Assembly: GCA_022661535.1 (NCBI GenBank)
Contig: JAKULF010000007.1
Span: forward strand, 1,798,001 to 1,862,000
DNA: 64,000 nucleotides
Source of the DNA: Eutypa lata
Taxonomy: Eukaryota; Ascomycota; Sordariomycetes; Xylariales; Diatrypaceae
Direction of reading: 5' to 3'
Part shown: piece by piece, positions 48,213 through 59,999 of the stretch
How positions within the stretch are numbered: position 1 is the stretch's first letter
How the letters are laid out: the number at the start of each line of letters is the position of its first letter
Program-made: the position numbers and the translations under genes
The notes under the pieces: generated by a model
What the model saw: the letters and a program-made list of their open reading frames with translations, nothing else
Told to the model about the DNA's origin: nothing
The model's database searches: none

Positions 48213-48804
48213 GGAGCGAGCATGGGTGAGTATTCCTCAGCACTAAGGCGTTCTGTTTGTGGTTTGGGGAAGGGGTGGTGTTTCAGGGAGGCAAGCGCGT
48301 TTGCGTTATCTGATGTTTAAGTTACGATCCTCATGTATATTATGGCGCAAAAGTTCTACCATGTCATCGCGATGCAGGTGGCCGAAAAGGTCTACGGACA
48401 AATAGATTTCAAGTCACAGCTACATCATTCTTCAAGCGATAATATCCTTGCTTGTACAGTTACTTCATCTGAATTTTCTAGTCGCCCTACGTGCGTGTAT
48501 TCATATGACTGGAAGTTATTTTCACCAGTCATCACAGGCTCCGTACCTACTTACCTAACTGTACGCCGCATAGCCGGCACGGGCACGGTATCAGGGTATC
48601 AGGGAATAGCAGCCCCACTGGCTAATGTAACAGGTGCCCAGCCCTGATCGACAAAACAAACCGGTCCACGATCTGACAGTTAACTCAACGTTGCAACATC
48701 AAACTACGTCGTATATTAATACTAATAACAATCTTTTCCGATCATCACCTTTTGGTCTGTCTGTCCTTCATTCCAACTAACGAATTTATTAAATCGCCAC
48801 CGTC
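48213..48804. other. 3' flank of HEM2 and promoter of the Cys-rich peptide gene
   Basis: A 104-codon frame at 48333-48647 (MYIMAQKFYHV...) has no features and probably lies in the HEM2 3' untranslated region. No other ORF. Confidence 0.45.
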
Positions 48805-49318
48805 ATGGACTGCCTGCCCCCGATCGTCTGCTTCCAGTGCGGTGGAGGTCTCTGCGGCTGCAAGGTCGTCGGCCCCACGCTCGGCTTCTTTGTCACCGTC
48901 GGCATGGCGGTACGTTTCAAATGTTTATCTATTCTTCTTCTCCCCCCCTTCTAAGTTAGATGGAGCTACCTACATAGCTAGCTCGTGAAACGTACTTAGG
49001 ATCTCTTTTTTTCCTTTCTTTTCAATTACACACGAATGGATCCAGATATTCTTTGGAATTATGCTAACGTTGGTGTGATGTGTGCTGTTTATTCCGTAGA
49101 TCGTTTGCTGGCCTGCTTCGCTGCTCTGCTGCTGCTGTGCCACAGATACCGGAAAAGAGTAAGCTTTGCTCCCGTCCCATCCTGGCTGAAGTCCAATATG
49201 ATGTTACTTCTACGCTATTCGACGTTTACTCATGTGTTGTCCTTACTGACCCCTTTTCAGTGTTCTCGCCTACCCTGTAAAAGCGGGCAATTCAGTGTCT
49301 GATGCCATTCCTATATGA
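48805..49318 (+). CDS. 73-residue cysteine-rich single-span membrane peptide
   Basis: Three exons (48805-48909, 49100-49158, 49261-49318; introns 190 and 102 bases, GTACGT..CGTAG and GTAAGC..TTCAG) give a continuous frame. The N-terminus MDCLPPIVCFQCGGGLCGC is dense in cysteine. A hydrophobic segment spans VVGPTLGFFVTVGMAIVCW, followed by PASLLCCCC and a polar tail ATDTGKDVLAYPVKAGN. Ten cysteines cluster on both edges of the membrane segment, suggesting palmitoylation or metal binding, somewhat like CYSTM-type stress peptides. I do not recognise a named family. Signals in favour: all three exons continue one theme and both junctions are in frame. Confidence 0.62.
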
Positions 49319-50709
49319 GTGACTACAGAGGATGCTACATGGGATGCTCATGAGCTCGGGGAGCGATAGGGATGAGTAACGAGATGAGAGAAACGGCTAG
49401 TAATCAGTGGGGGTTTGAGAAGGTCTCATTTTCTACTGTTGGACGACTTTACATCGCCTTAGAGACGCCACATGGCGTTTAGGGGTTTAAAGATTAGAAG
49501 AAGATGTAGGGCGAAGCCGGTTGAATATTTATAACAGCTTTCTTGAAGCTTTTCTTGCCTTCCAAGGATTAGATTCCCCATGAATACATCTTCTGAATTT
49601 GAAGTCTTTTCACACATAAAAGGGGGTAGTCACATTACAATATTAGCTCCGAGATATCTTAGGCGGGTACATTCATGATGATGCCATTATGTCTTCATCC
49701 ACATCGAAGCTACCGTATTCCTCTGAAGTGACTTTGATAGGGATGGAGTTATGCTCTTTAACGTATGTTCCAAGCCCATTATGGCGTCTTGCATGGTGTA
49801 TAAACTTCATCATGGGCGGCGGACTATTCTAGTCCCGTCATCTCTGTGACGTTCTAGTGGGAATCTCTGCTAATTGGGGTATAGCTCCCTTTGAAGGTAA
49901 GGAGATAGAAGTTGTGTGGCTTGTTATGTTACATACCTACTTACCTAAAATTTAGTAGAGGTCCTGGTAAACCTAGGGGACCTTCAAGTAGCCTCTACTC
50001 TATTATATCTCTCTTGGGTATAGAATAAGCCTTTAAACTGAGGACACACGAAAGAGGCCACTCTTTCTTCTTGAGCTTGCTAGATGCTAGGACACATGCA
50101 GAGTGTTATATTTTAATCAGCTCGTTTCTTCTTCAGTATCTACGTATAATTAAGTTCAGCCTGTCGAAGGAAGGGAGCAGCAAGGCAAGCACGGTATATG
50201 AAGAGGGTTGGTTCCATTCTGATAGAAGGGAGGCCGAGTTAGAAAAAGAGGTGGCAATAAATTCAAAAGAAGCACCGGCTATTTACGCCTGGACTAGATA
50301 ACCATATGATAGGATCAATGCCTGTGGCGCTTGACATGGCCTCGACGGCCTATGTGTTAGTATAATATAATTCCGTAACAGAAGACAACGTGAATATAAC
50401 TTGATCAATCATATCACCCTGAGTGTCAACGTGTCTTGCGTCACACAACCTGTATCATATTCTAGTTCAGGTATTTTTATTATCCCGAGTCTCCGGGTGC
50501 AAATCTTGGCGGGCGTCTTGGCAAAATTCTCGAAGAGTATCAGTTATCTATCTAGACTATAGACACAATACGTGCTGTTGAGGATAATGAACGCAAACGA
50601 CCAAGGAAGCGGGCGGCGACATTGACACTGCACCTAGGTAATTGTTCATATTTTTCAACGAAGAATCACCGCTGAACTACTAGTATGGCAACTCTAGCTA
50701 ACTTACTTA
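49319..50709. other. gene-free stretch
   Basis: About 1.4 kb. Short frames such as 50071-50301 lack features. No repeat or RNA gene seen. Confidence 0.45.
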
Positions 50710-51061
50710 ATGCAATGGATGGTTAGCACGAACGCTACCGTCGCGCTTCCCGCTGCTGTGGACCTCGAAAGCGAAGATGCTGATACGAGTGCTTGGAGCT
50801 TCCAGATATCAATTGGCGTTGGCGTCACTTTCATCAGTGGTTTAACTTGGCGTAAGCTTGATGCGATTAGACTTGTGGGCTCTCCATGATTTCATCTAGG
50901 TACCTGACCTACTTCATGTTGGTACCGACTGCTACTATGATAAACATTCAGGTCTTATCTTCGTAGCATCATGCATAATAAAACCGTTCAATTGGAATCA
51001 TTGGCGGGATTGGCATTCCAAGGAGCACTTTTCCCGAATTGTCGTGTGCTCTAAGCAGTAA
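50710..51061 (+). CDS. tentative two-exon small membrane protein
   Basis: Exon 1 (50710-50851) and exon 2 (50952-51061), joined over a 100-base GTAAGC..TTCAG intron, give 83 residues. The part around the junction, ISIGVGVTFISGLTWR|LIFVASCII, is a continuous hydrophobic stretch of membrane-span length. The N-terminal half is acidic (VDLESEDADTSAW) and the tail basic. I do not recognise it. The GC content of exon 1 is higher than its flanks, which is compatible with coding. It could also be the remnant of a larger gene or chance. Confidence 0.3.
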
Positions 51062-51464
51062 GACCCCCCCCTTCCCGCTTGGCAGCGCGGCGGCTCGGGG
51101 AAGCGATACCAGATGGAGTAGGTAGGTTACATCGGGAATGCGTTCCAGAACTACGAAGTATGTTATTTCGATATCGCCCTTATCAAAAAACAAATTAAAC
51201 CCCGTCGTAGGTTGCATAAAAAAACCTGCAGGTATTGTCATTTTGCAAGATCGCGTCTTAATTGACCCTGGATCGCGGCATGGGGCATGAAGGTATTAAT
51301 ATCCGTCACTGCGGGCTCCTCGCCCTCGACGGGAGTTTCTACTTACCTGCGCTCATGTTGGTTGCTAATTTGCCAGCTTCCTGTCGTTTGTTTGTTCCTT
51401 CCCAGCAGTAGCAGCATTCCATTCGTTCTCACCCCGTTGCTTTCATTCGAACGCTTAGGTCACC
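51062..51464. other. promoter region of the aminopeptidase gene
   Basis: No gene seen. The last 100 bases are pyrimidine-rich (CTTCCTGTCG..TTTGTTCCTTCCC), as expected for a fungal leader. Confidence 0.45.
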
Positions 51465-53761
51465 ATGAAGACCGCTAGCTCTGCCCTAGCAGTGGCAATG
51501 CTTGCCTTAACTGGCAATGCAGAGCCGATTAGAAGAAGCAGCTGCGGATTGCCGTTGGTGCAAGATGTAAGGAGGACGAGACTAGTATTCGTATCGCCTC
51601 GACATAGACTGACTAACTATGTGTCTAGGAAGCTCTCGTCGACGCGGTCGTGATAGATGACTTGTTGCAATGCGCCCAGGACCTGGAGGATATCGCCTAC
51701 GCTACTCCTTACCGCAACCGAGTCCACGGCAGCGAGGGGCACCACAACTCGGTCCAGTACTTCGTTGACCAGCTCAAGTCCCTAGGCGACTATTACAATG
51801 TTGAGCTGCAGGAGTTCAGCACGGAAGCGACGCTAGCTAGTGCTAACACCCTGAGTGTCAACGGCGAAGCGATCGAAGCTGAGATTCTCTCCTTCTCCAA
51901 CAACGGCACCTGGTCCGACGTGTCTCTCGTGCCTGTGGCCAATCTTGGCTGCAACCCGGAGGACTTCCCGGAGACGGTCAGCGGCTCCACGGCTCTCATC
52001 GAGCGAGGCAACTGCACGTTCGCTTTGAAGGCCCAGCTCGCCACCGAGAAGGGCGCCATAGCCGCCATCGTATTCAACAACGCCGAAGTGGGCGTGACAG
52101 CCGGGACGATGGGTGGCGTGAACGAGTTCGTGGCGACCGCTGGGATCTCGAGAGCCGACGGGCTGCGCTTTGTCGAGGAGTACAACGCGGGCACGGCGAT
52201 CGCATCCGATGGGGAGTTCTGGGCCTACGTGGACTCCAACGCCACGAGCTACAACGTGGTGGCGAGTTCCAAGTTCGGAGACCCCGATAACGTGCTCTTC
52301 CTCGGCGCGCACAGCGACTCGGTAGAGAAGGGACCGGGCATCAATGACAACGGCAGCGGTTCTTGCGGTATCCTCACCGTCGCTAAGTATGGATTCTACA
52401 TATAGACCCGAAGGGGATCAGCAAACGTGAGCTAACAAGAATTGGTAAAGGGCCCTCGCTAAATATCGAACCAACAACCAGGTGCGATTCGCCTGGTGGA
52501 CCGCGGAAGAGGAGGGACTCTTAGGAGCAGAGGTAAGTACCTAGCGACCTTTATTTCTTTCTGCGCCGCTCGGAAGAGCTTTATACCCTCGATTGAACAC
52601 CTCTCTAATGTCCAGAGAGCTCATGGTCTCCGAATATCTTTTTTAATAATGTCATCCACTACTAACCACTGAACGGATCAGCACTATACAAACATTACGT
52701 CCACCACCGCGCTTGATAAGATTAGGCTATATCTCAACTTCGACATGATCGCTAGCCCCAATTATGTTTTGTAAGCAACTTCCAGATTTATATGTCTCCT
52801 GACTGGCGTGTCTTGAGAGTTTCCGATCTTTCCCCCTACCCCTTTACTGCTTGGTTGTTGGCCAGCGGGAGTTCATATCCCTGGAGCTTAACGTGAAACC
52901 TTGGAAGAGACGTAGCTAACAGGAGAATATGAAAGGGGAATCTATGATGGAGATGGCAGCGCGTTCAACCTGTCTGGTCCTGCTGGCTCCGCCGAGGCGG
53001 AAGCGCTCTTCGAAGATTACTACGCGTCGAAGGACCTTCCGTTCACCGCCTCTGAGTTTAACGGCCGGAGCGACTACGGCCCCTTCCTTGACCATGGCGT
53101 GCCCTGTGGCGGCCTAGAGTAAGTTGAATAGGAGTTCCCTAGTGCCAAATTCAATACACTAACATCGTCCTAGTACTGGTGCGGATGGAATCAAGACTGA
53201 GTAAGTTATGTTTGGCTGTTATAGTATATCCTTAGAGGCTGCTTTCGTTGCCGAGACTTCCTCTTCAAATACGGCCTAAAGCTTGCGATTACTTATGTAA
53301 AGGACATAACTGACTCTAGACTCAACAGGGAGGAGGCAGCGTTGTTTGGTGGCATTGCCGGAGAGGTAAGCAGTTTTCATATTTATGCTAACCCCCCCTA
53401 CAGACTCGGTGTCTCGAGTTACTAGGGGGGTTTTGTTTAGGGGGAGAAATCTCCCGAAAACATACATCTCGTCAAGAAAACTCGTAAAAAGCAATTGCTA
53501 ACCCCAGGTACTCTACAGACTTACGACCAGAACTACCACTCCGCGAAAGACAACGTCACGAACCTCGATCTGGGTGCTTTCGAGATCACTGGCAAGGCCA
53601 TGGCCCATGCCGTCGCTGTGTACGGCACCAGCTGGGAAGGGTTCCCGACGCGAAATACCACCCTCGCTGCCCGCAGCAGGATCCCCGGTATCTTCCCTCC
53701 CAAGGCGTCCTATAGCCATTCCACGAAGTCGTCGACACGACGAAACAAGCAGAGGTTCTAA
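51465..53761 (+). CDS. secreted M28 aminopeptidase with PA domain (aminopeptidase Y / LAP2 type)
   Basis: Eight exons: 51465-51566, 51629-52386, 52451-52532, 52682-52770, 52936-53118, 53174-53200, 53329-53365, 53519-53761; 506 residues. Signal peptide MKTASSALAVAMLALTGNA. A PA domain lies at about 125-230 (NCTFALKAQLATEKGAIAAIVFNN). The zinc peptidase site is complete: His262 and Asp264 in GAHSDS, bridging Asp274 in GINDNGSG, the Glu306-Glu307 pair in WWTAEEEG, Asp335 in NFDMIAS, and His433 in QNYHSAKDN. It cleaves N-terminal residues from peptides outside the cell or in the vacuole. The 27- and 37-base exons (TGADGIKTE, EEAALFGGIAGE) are confirmed by frame and motif. Exon 8 uses the acceptor CTCTACAG; the nearer CCCCAG is out of frame. 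The basic C-terminal tail (STKSSTRRNKQRF) is unusual. Confidence 0.92.
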
Positions 53762-55002
53762 AACGGCGTGGGAGATGGATGTCTCTTGTAACACTATAGG
53801 CGTTCCCTTTTGTATATGACCTCACCGAGCGTATAGTATTAATGCGCATGGTTAATGCATGATCGATCAATATACATAAGAATTACTCCAATAAAAATCG
53901 CTTGAATGATCTGATTGATGTGACTTTGACCTCAGAAACCCAAAGTACATTTTCGATGTCGCTAAATCAAATGGCACAATGATAGTCCGCCAAAATGAAG
54001 AGGGAGAAAAAGAAAAGGGCGAATAATGCATGCTTAACTCATAATAGTCAAGATTGGTTTGTATGTAAGATTGCTGTATTTCCGGGTAAAATATTTATTT
54101 CATTGGTGTAAGTAGAAGATGTCAATTGTTTTGACAATCACTTAGGTTTATATTGTTGTATGTAGGTAGTTGAGAGCCCCTATTTATGGGAATCTTATTA
54201 TGTAAGCCGATGGAGCAGGTGAAGTCGAATGGAGGGTTTGCTAGGGGTTCTTCAGGTGTTGACACCACATACTTGGAAATGTTGGTGTAGTGCTCGCCTT
54301 GCTTATACATCTTGTAACCAGGAGGTGTCTAGTCTTTACCTTTAGCTTATTGCGAATCTCAAGGACATCTCGGTGTAATATGTTCTGACTACTCCTTATC
54401 TACCTACCTGTATCTTATCATGCCGCAAGGGTTGAAATCGAAGCTCAAAAACATACCGTCATTTTAATCGTTGCCGTAAAAAAAAAAACAGATTTTGAAT
54501 ACGTTGGCAATAAGTATAGAAAATCCCATTGGGTTTATTTAATTCACGAAAATTAAGTCCCTAGCCGTCTTGTCTTCGGGCTTCGGTCTTATAAATATTA
54601 TGTGATTTCATACTAGAGTAGTGGCGGCCTTAACATCGCGACCTAATTGGCTCTCGGTGCGGTGCGGCGTTCGAACTGAGGCCGTCCCGAACCCTTTCAG
54701 CGTCAGTCATGCAGAAATCTCCGAACGCAATGAAACACTACCTCCGAGATCTCTGCTTGCTTACAGTTCCCCGAATTCACTTGTTTTCTTTCTCTCTTTC
54801 TTATCATCATGTACTTAAAAGCCTCTAGCTCCTCAGCCGAGCGATTCTTGGCTTTTCCCTCAATTCGAGCGAGACGAGGCGGATATAGTTAACTACATAG
54901 GTAATCTCTAATGTTCATCGACCATATTTACTTCCATTACTTTAATAATTGACCGACCACTTAGACATAGAGCACCCGTGACTTATCCTGGTTGAAGCAA
55001 TC
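53762..55002. other. promoter region of the second MFS gene
   Basis: AT-rich, no gene supported; an in-frame run at 54621-54818 has no features. A CGG triple direct repeat at 54655-54667 is annotated separately. An A-run of 12 lies at about 54478-54489. Confidence 0.5.
54655..54667 (+). promoter_or_regulatory. triple CGG-N2 direct repeat upstream of MFS gene
   Basis: CGGTGCGGTGCGG: three CGG triplets each separated by TG, about 340 bases before the start codon. Eleven bases are identical to the site upstream of the first MFS gene. A Zn2Cys6 regulator gene lies 4 kb downstream; that it binds here is a guess. Confidence 0.4.
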
Positions 55003-56615
55003 ATGTCGGGCACCGATACTTCCCCCTCGGACATGGAGTCCATCGAAAAGAACGGCCCTCCAGAGTCGGAGCAGGAAGTCCCTGCCTTCCACAACGACGA
55101 CGCCCCTGATGGAGGGCTTCGAGCCTGGCTTGTCGTACTTGGAGTATGGTGTTCGTCTTTCTGTAGTTTCGGCTGGATCAACAGTGAGTCTTACCCCCCC
55201 CTTCTAATAACCTTATAACAGCAGGAGTAGGAAATCACTGACGACTCTTCTATTATATTAGGCATCGGGACCTTCCAGGAATACTACCAATCTGAGCTCC
55301 TAACAGGCTATTCGGCCGGGACAATCTCATGGATCCCTTCATTGCAGGTCTTCTTCATGATGGGCATGGTACGCTACCCACTTACCTTTTCAATATTACC
55401 TAGCCCACCCGAGTCCTCGGGTCCTCCAAGATCATGTGTCTATCTATATGAGATGGGCTATACCTAATCCATACTTATGCATACTAACACAACACCCCCT
55501 CGTCATGCAGGGTCCAATAATAGGACACCTCTACGATCGCTACGGCCCACGGTACCTAGTCCTCGGTGGCACGTTCCTGCACGTCTTCGGGCTGATGATG
55601 GCGTCCCTCTCGACGCAGTACTACCAGCTCCTGCTGTCGCAGGGGATCTGCAGCGCCATCGGCGCCTCGGCCATCTTCCAGTGCTCGCTCAACTCGCTGC
55701 ACGGGTGGTTCAGCAAGAAGCGCGGCGCCGCCTTCGGCATCTCCGCCACGGGGTCCAGCATCGGGGGCATCATCTTCCCCATCACCACATCGCGCCTCAT
55801 CCGCGAGGTCGGCTTCCCCTGGGCCATGCGCACCTGCGCCTTCATCATACTGTTCCTGCTCGTCATCGCCAACGTCACCATCGCCGCCCGCCACCCGCCT
55901 CACCCCCACAGCCCCACCCGCTCGCAGCTCGCGAAGCCGTTCCGCGAGCCTAACTTCATATTTGTCGCCGTCGGCATCTTCTTGTTCACCTTCGGCATGT
56001 TCGCCCCGATCAACTATCTGCCCGTCCAGGCCACCTCCGTCGGGGTGGATAGTACCGTCGTCCAGTATCTCGTTGCCATTCTCAACGCTGGGAGGTAAGT
56101 CGGTGATGTGAACTTTTTTTCCCCCCACAGATATATAATAGTTTCACGACGGGATGGCAGGGCTAACGTTACGTGTGTCACACTCTAGTCTCTTCGGCCG
56201 TCTCGGATCGGGCTTCCTCGGCGACAAGATCGGGCGGTACAACATATTCGTGTTCGTGTGCTACGCGACGGGGATCCTGATCCTAGCCATGTGGATCCCC
56301 GTGTCGTCGACGGGCGGGATCGCGGCCTTCTCGGCGCTGTTCGGCTTCTTCTCGGGCGCCTACGTGTCGCTGCTCGCCGTGCTCATCGTGCAGATCTCGC
56401 CCTTCCAGGAGATCGGCTTCCGGACCGGCATCGCCTTCTTCCTATCCGCCATTGCGGGGCTCGTGACGAGCCCCATCTGCGGCGCCATCCTCGATAACAC
56501 CGGGGGGTGGACGGGCGTTAAGGTCTTCGCCGGCGTTTTCTGCCTTGCTGGCACTTCTCTTGTCCTCCTGGCGCGCATGCGTATCACCGGGTGGAAGCTG
56601 GCTACGGTGTTTTAG
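55003..56615 (+). CDS. MFS transporter, monocarboxylate (MCH-like) type
   Basis: Four exons (55003-55183, 55262-55368, 55511-56094, 56189-56615) give 432 residues. [41 protein letters not shown], running across the first junction, is the DGG..AW......F..FG..NS.G.FQ.YY signature of fungal monocarboxylate porters. [62 protein letters not shown] and [18 protein letters not shown] follow, with 12 hydrophobic segments. It is a likely plasma-membrane uptake or efflux porter for a small acid; substrate unknown. Exons 3 and 4 are much more GC-rich than the introns and flanks. It is convergent with the Zn2Cys6 gene, with 259 bases between the stops. Confidence 0.92.
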
Positions 56616-56874
56616 TGGAGAAACTACCCTCCCCTCCCAACGTTTGTGCGGATACCCGGTGTTGATTCTCAACTCTTGATTTTCACCTTCTTTTTCAAGC
56701 TTATTTTTATATATATAGTGTATCTATAAGGTTAGACGGGGCGGCATGGACTGGGTTTAATGCAGATAGACTAGCATAGACTGGGATGGGAAGTGCAAAT
56801 AGAGTTTATAGGCCTCCGAAGGGATATATAATATGGATGTTTTATAAATTATTAATTGGGCAGTCCCCATGCGC

Positions 56875-58983
56875 TCAGGCACGGGGGGCAACATTCAGCT
56901 CTTCCATCCAGAATGCGTTCCAGTCTGGCAGCGGATCTAGAACATGGCTCAAGTTAGGATCGTTCTCAAAGTCTAAGTCCATCTCCGAGCTGCTCGCTGC
57001 CTGCCCGGCTAGAGCCTCTTGATTGAAATGGAGGTTCGAAGTAGCCGCATGTAGTGTCGTATCCCCATTTTGAGAGGCCTCCCTGATGGAACGCGCCTTG
57101 TCCCTGAGGACTTCTATCACGGTCCACTTGGATCCGTTTTCAGTAGCGCTCGACTGCAAAGCTCCAGACGCTTGCTGTTTAAATATGGTATCGATGACTT
57201 CCCAGGCCCTCGAAACCCCAGGTCCTTGGGGACGCAGACATAGATTCCAGAGAATGTACAGGGGTAGATGATACTGTGTAAAGCTTCTAAAAAGCCACCG
57301 AAACGGAAAAAGTAAGTCATCATCCCAACTCTCGATGACTATCTGTAAGGTTTCGCATGCATCATGAAGAGCCTCGGGCGAAAAGTCCGGCAGATTCGGA
57401 GGCTCGATACACTTCCATTGCTGGCGTGAAACAAAGTCGAGTTTGGCGAAAGTGAACCGATATACGAAGATTGTCTTGCGTTGGATCGGGATAATGGGGT
57501 TGCACCGCTTGATGTGAGGCCCCATCCTCATATCTAACTCTTGTATAATACGATCTCGCACTGCCCGATCCGGCGTTGGTGTTGACGATAAAGCTGTTTG
57601 GATCTGTGCTCGGGTCCGAAATAGTTCCATTCCGACTAGGGGTAGCGTCATTTCTGTCCACCCAAGACTGGGTGGGGGCAATTCGGTCATTTCTGGAAAT
57701 AGAGCACTGTCGTCAACATTGAGCGGTAGCTCAACGGAATGCAAGGGGATATGACTAGAGCTACTGATTCCGTAATCCTCGCTTGATCTTCCGTCCCTTC
57801 CTATAATATGCCACCATATACGGCGCCGCATTTCTGAGTCGAAGGCTGTTAGCTTGAGCTTCTTGCCGTCCCTATGTAGACCAGCCGATTCAGCAGCTCG
57901 TACTGCAAGGCCGGTCAGAATCCAAACCCCTCGCCCGGGATTATGTGAACGGATACCGACCTTCAAGTTGTTAGTTTCTGTATATATGATGAGGCATTCT
58001 CGTATATTGTAGGTACTGACTAGGTAGATAGAGAGCGCTTGTAGCAATGTCGTATTTGTACGACTAAGGAAATCAGCTTCCGCGAAAGCCTGCTCTATCC
58101 CAGTTTTGAGCATCGTCAGCCCTGCCTCCTTGTCTTTGCCCAGGATTTTATGTGCTTCATCGGGATCTAGGGTCATAGCCGCAGCGAAATAGATGGAGAA
58201 CGCAAGTGCCAACGTATCAGGACGAGCTTTCGTGGCATCATTGATCACGCCGTAGATAGTAATTTCAGTGGTGGGTGTATGGCCAACTTTAACGGCTGGT
58301 TCGACGTTCTGGGCGAAGATGCGCCATAATTGCATCGCAGCCTGTTTTGAAGGATGCAAGGCGGCGAGGTCATTAGCGAAATTCATGGGGTTTGATAGAA
58401 TGCCCATGGGGTTGAAAGGCCGCAGCGTAGGCGGATCATTTCGAGGAGTAGCCAATGCCGACTGGATATCACTTTCCTTGGGCATGGTTAGCAATGTTTA
58501 GGGTTTCGAGGATAGGAACCACCTAGTTACCTGCTCTATCACTCGAGAAAGGAGATCTTCATTGTAGTACTGGTTCTGCACCAAGGCTTCCTTTTTCACC
58601 TCATAGTCATCCTGTGTTTGACTGTGTGGCGAATATGGCGTCCCGATCACTCTGGAGGTTTCGCCATGGTGAGCAACCCTCGAAGACGACGACGACGACG
58701 ACGGCTCGGAAGACCGAGAGGATGAGACTATGGTCCTCTCGAGCTGGGATATCCTGGTGGCAATGTCGTGGATCCTCGTTTTCGGAGCCCGGCGTTTTCG
58801 TCCGGGCTCGGGGTATGAGCAAGTAACCCCGGTTTTGACACAAGTAGAGCAAGGCAACACTTTTGAACATCGGATCTTGCGGCGATGACATGCCAAGCAA
58901 GACCGCTCAAGTTTCTTACGTGGTGCGGTAGATTGATCCGGACTGGGGCTCAATGGGGCTTCGGCTTGATGGCTTTGTTCCAT
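56875..58983 (-). CDS. Zn2Cys6 transcription factor with fungal-specific domain
   Basis: Two exons (58983-58531, 58476-56875) give 684 residues. The zinc cluster is Cys29-x2-Cys32-x6-Cys39-x5-Cys45-x2-Cys48-x6-Cys55 (SCLACHRRKIRCS...PCSTCVKTGVTC), followed by a coiled-coil start (IHDIATRISQLERTI) and a poly-Ser run encoded by a GAC/GTC-like microsatellite. The fungal-specific domain shows LLQALSIYLVS, GLAVRAAESAGLHRDGKKL and FDSEMRRRIWWHII, matching the PF04082 core. The C-terminus is acidic (EMDLDFENDPNLSHVLDPLPDWNAFW), a likely activation region. The 54-base intron (GTAACT..CCAAG) has a GCTAAC branch site and joins VIEQ to ESDIQ. Possible regulator of the neighbouring transporter; not shown. 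Confidence 0.92.
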
Positions 58984-59999
58984 ATTTATTAGTAATGTGG
59001 TTTCTTTCGCCGGTAATCCAAGTACTCATTATAAATAAGTCCGGTGGGAATATGAGAGGCCGAACTAGGTATGTTTATATAGCGCCGAGCCATGTTCTCC
59101 AGAGGCTTCGGAGCGGAGGTTGGAATATGCCGAGCTGACCTAGCTCTACATAATCGGGTACGGGTAGGTGCTGGAATGGATAAGGACCTCATTATTTAAA
59201 GAATAGGGAATTACATAAGTGCTGATAGTTATAATTCAAACGGGCTCTAATGTTTCAAGTATACTCCAGTTCCGTTCATACAATATAATTCATATTCGCT
59301 TCTTACTTTGTATATTATATGGTCTTGCATTTTAAACTCTGAGAATGGACAGGCCGCTGACTTGGCTGACTTCACGTTACAAAGTAACTACCTACTTACG
59401 AAGTAGATACCCCACAGATCAAGCCGGGAAGAAATGTTTGGATTCCTGTACACTCTTGAAAACTCAACAGCTAGTTAAGATACATCTTATTCGCATAATA
59501 AAACAAAGTCGATATGTGATATGCAGTCCCGAAGCTAGCTATGTCTTATATGTGTGGACATCAAGTAGGAAGAGAAGAGCATTGGTTGTGGGGTTCACAG
59601 CCTTTTAGCTTTAATCGTGCATGTTAGAGGCTAGCACCTTGCTTTCAGTCAACCAATTCTTGTGGCAATATATGATTTATTCCAAGAAGATCGCTGAGAT
59701 TATAAAAAGGTAGCGCAATGAAGCACTTATTATATATTTATAAGTTGGAATTCGAATAATATGTATTTAGATAGTAATATATCTAGGCCTGGAAAGGGCG
59801 ATTTACCTGTAAAAAACGATATTCTCTAGTAGAAATATTATGAATTTAATGAATTTATAACTTTAGCTCGGGAAAATTATAAATAAAACGTTACTTTTGT
59901 TAATAAAATACGAGCGCGTTACATCGTTATTATTTAATCGATTACGCGTAATGCTTTTAACTTTAAAAGTACGGAATTATATAAGCGTAAATCCGTTAA
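58984..59999. other. transition zone before the AT-saturated tract
   Basis: No gene seen. The first half is ordinary intergenic sequence. From about 59640 AT content rises, and between about 59800 and 60000 the sequence is partly mutated: several CpA/TpG still remain (CTGTAA, ATGAAT, ACATCG). The left edge of the underlying element is therefore near 59800. Confidence 0.5.

Noticed and set aside
48333..48647. 104-codon ORF after HEM2
   Set aside because: Directly downstream of the HEM2 stop, no domain or membrane pattern; most likely 3' untranslated sequence.
55556..56128. 190-codon minus-strand ORF opposite the second MFS gene
   Set aside because: Antisense shadow of GC-rich coding sequence, with Asp/Gly/Glu/Ala-rich low-complexity translation.
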